64,000 nucleotides of DNA from Pachypanchax playfairii (lineage: Eukaryota; Chordata; Actinopteri; Cyprinodontiformes; Aplocheilidae), in the NCBI GenBank assembly GCA_006937955.1, contig SSNP01000019.1, positions 4,219,048 through 4,283,047 of the forward strand, read 5' to 3'. The translations under genes and the position numbers were made by a program. Positions 62,301 to 64,000 of this stretch are shown in pieces (the first letter of the stretch is position 1; each line of letters starts with the position of its first letter). Below the pieces are notes generated by a model that was not told where the DNA came from, did no database searches, and saw only the letters and a list, made by a program, of their open reading frames with translations.

Positions 62301-64000
62301 CCGTTGCCTTTTCTTGTCACATTTTGTTCCCGAGATTTTGATGCCTCCTTCTCTGTCCCGACGAATAGATTAACATAATTTGCGTGAGTATTTTCTCTCT
62401 TTTCCGTTTTACGTCCTTGTGTCCCTTAGCAGCCTTTCAGCATTCTGCACACATCCAGAGCCACTAAGGGGGGCAAACAGTGTCAGAACTTTGAGGCCAA
62501 ATTGTAGAATTATATAGAAACATGACAAAAAAAAGGAGAAATGCTTTGAGACACGTCTCCTGCCTCCAATAACATATGCTATTGCCTCTGTTGACAGTCT
62601 CTCTTATAGTGACTCATATTGTGGGAATATTTCTTCCAGGACAATCTCTTCTATGTTTTGGCTTTGACATATTTTTCCCAGAATTGCTAAAAACTCAGAA
62701 TTGGTAGATTAAAACTAAAGAATCGTATTCTGTGGATTTGCCGATGCTCGTCTTTTATGGCTTTGCGATCAGTTTTATTAGGATAAAATGTGTGTTATTT
62801 TGGGGGCACAACCAGCACTGGTTAGTTGACACAGTCCCAAAGATTACCTTTAAGTGCTCCCAAAGAACGATACGAGTCGTCCCGTTGCAAACAACGATCA
62901 GTTCTAAGAGCTCAGACAAAGTGCAGCAAAGTGGAAGTAAATCCACGAGTCTAAATCCCTCACATTTTTCAAACAATACACTTTTTTCCCCCTCCTCGCT
63001 CTCTGGATGATTTGTAATATACTTATTTCTTTCTCCTGTTGTCGGAGTTGAGGGATTTGGAAACTGGTGCTTTCTGCCCACTTACAAGCAGCTCACTGAA
63101 AGCAGTTGTGACGTGGTGCATTAGTCTCCCAAAGAGACATGGAAAAAGCCTGTACAACATAGCGCCGTATCCTAATCTGTGGCATATGGGCTTTCAAATG
63201 ACCACCTCGTCCGTCTGAGATCTAATCTGCTATTGAAATAAGACAATCCTTTTTAAATACTGCAAGTAATAAGATTAGAGTTTTAAATGTGCTGCGTGGT
63301 ATGGTCTGAGTCTACTTTTTTTTCATAAAAAAAGCAGATTCCAATCTGTTTTCTGTGGTATTTATTCACATAGTGTTTTTATTTTGGGGTCTTTTTTTGC
63401 ATTTCCTTGCACACTTTATAATACAGATTCTAGCAGACAAGTAATCTGATTAAAGGATTGCCGAATTCATAAATTCAAAAATTTAAGGTTTGACAGGCTC
63501 AACTATTTTATTCCTACAGAGCAAATATTTTCATACATACTCCGATTTAAAGCTGCCCTTTTCCTGTCTTTGAAAAAGGGTAACTTTACTTGATCCAGAT
63601 AGTTCAACACATTGGTGCTTGAATTTTTGATATGTCTGGCAGCCAGTTCAAAGCTTGATCTGACACTGGAATTAAACTTTTTTTTTTTTGGACAGAATCC
63701 ACCAATTTAAAGAAATTTCAAAGAGAAAAATACAAGTTAAATATATATGTATAGGATCATTAGCATTGAATAGGTGTCCAAATCAAAGCACTCTATAGTG
63801 CTCTAATATGGCTGCTGTAAAATGTGTAAACTTATCTAAGAAACAAGAGCAGTTCTATTGCAACATGCAGGTTTGGTGTTTTTCACTTTTGCACGTAGGG
63901 ATAAAGTTTCATTAAAAACCAACAATTTAATAGGATATTTACACGTTGGGCTTTTAAGATTCAAAAACATCTCAGGACAAACTGACTTGGCCATTGAAGC
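59387..64000. other. Intron downstream of the CM3 exon
   Basis: It begins gtgagt and runs off the window. The next protocadherin exon (phase 1, continuing after the DPES residues) was not found here. There are a long A run at 60417-60435 and a T run at 61649-61663. Confidence 0.55.

Noticed and set aside
1..64000. CRISPR array, prophage or bacterial-type operon
   Set aside because: There are no regularly spaced repeats and no dense coding; splice signals and vertebrate repeats dominate.

Overview
The window looks like an intron-dominated piece of a teleost fish genome. The evidence is the repeat content: a Tc1-type transposase relic, hAT, PIF/Harbinger and TTAA-target miniature elements of kinds common in fish, a tRNA-headed SINE with an L2-like tail, many dinucleotide microsatellites, and one assembly gap. 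There are no operons and no long open reading frames. The 60-160 codon frames scattered across it are chance or repeat-driven.

The one securely recognised gene is a delta-1 protocadherin on the + strand. Exon 59188-59386 encodes the cytoplasmic segment that begins TQRRVTFHLPDGSQES and carries the RRVTF motif (CM3, the protein phosphatase 1 docking motif of PCDH1/7/9/11). It enters in phase 0 and leaves in phase 1. Upstream on the same strand lie two smaller candidate cassette exons with good splice sites and lengths divisible by three: 60 nt at 26209-26268 and 36 nt at 53616-53651. Joined in order they stay in frame, so the window probably spans introns in the cytoplasmic-tail part of this cell-adhesion gene, with at least 27 kb between the first two. 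The extracellular cadherin domains and the transmembrane segment are not here and should lie upstream; the C-terminal exons should lie downstream. The paralogue (PCDH7, 9 or 11) could not be fixed from this exon.

Layout: 1-26 kb is intron or upstream sequence with microsatellites, a gap at 14148-14482, a Tc1 relic near 11.3-12.0 kb, two TTAA elements (17.2 and 24.1 kb), a consensus CTCF-like site at 23.6 kb, and a CpG-rich coding-like island on the - strand at 19.5 kb. The 26-53 kb part has a hAT element (27.4 kb), a Harbinger element with a second hAT nested inside it (37.9-39.0 kb), a repeat cluster at 46.5-50.7 kb, and a long near-perfect palindrome (51.3-52.0 kb). The 53-64 kb part holds the two downstream exons and quiet intron.

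I found no RNA gene, CRISPR array or convincing undescribed multi-gene system. The most interesting leads are the cassette exons, the unexplained 19.5 kb coding-like island, a captured-exon-like start plus splice donor inside a TTAA element, and perfect CRE palindromes carried by two transposable elements.
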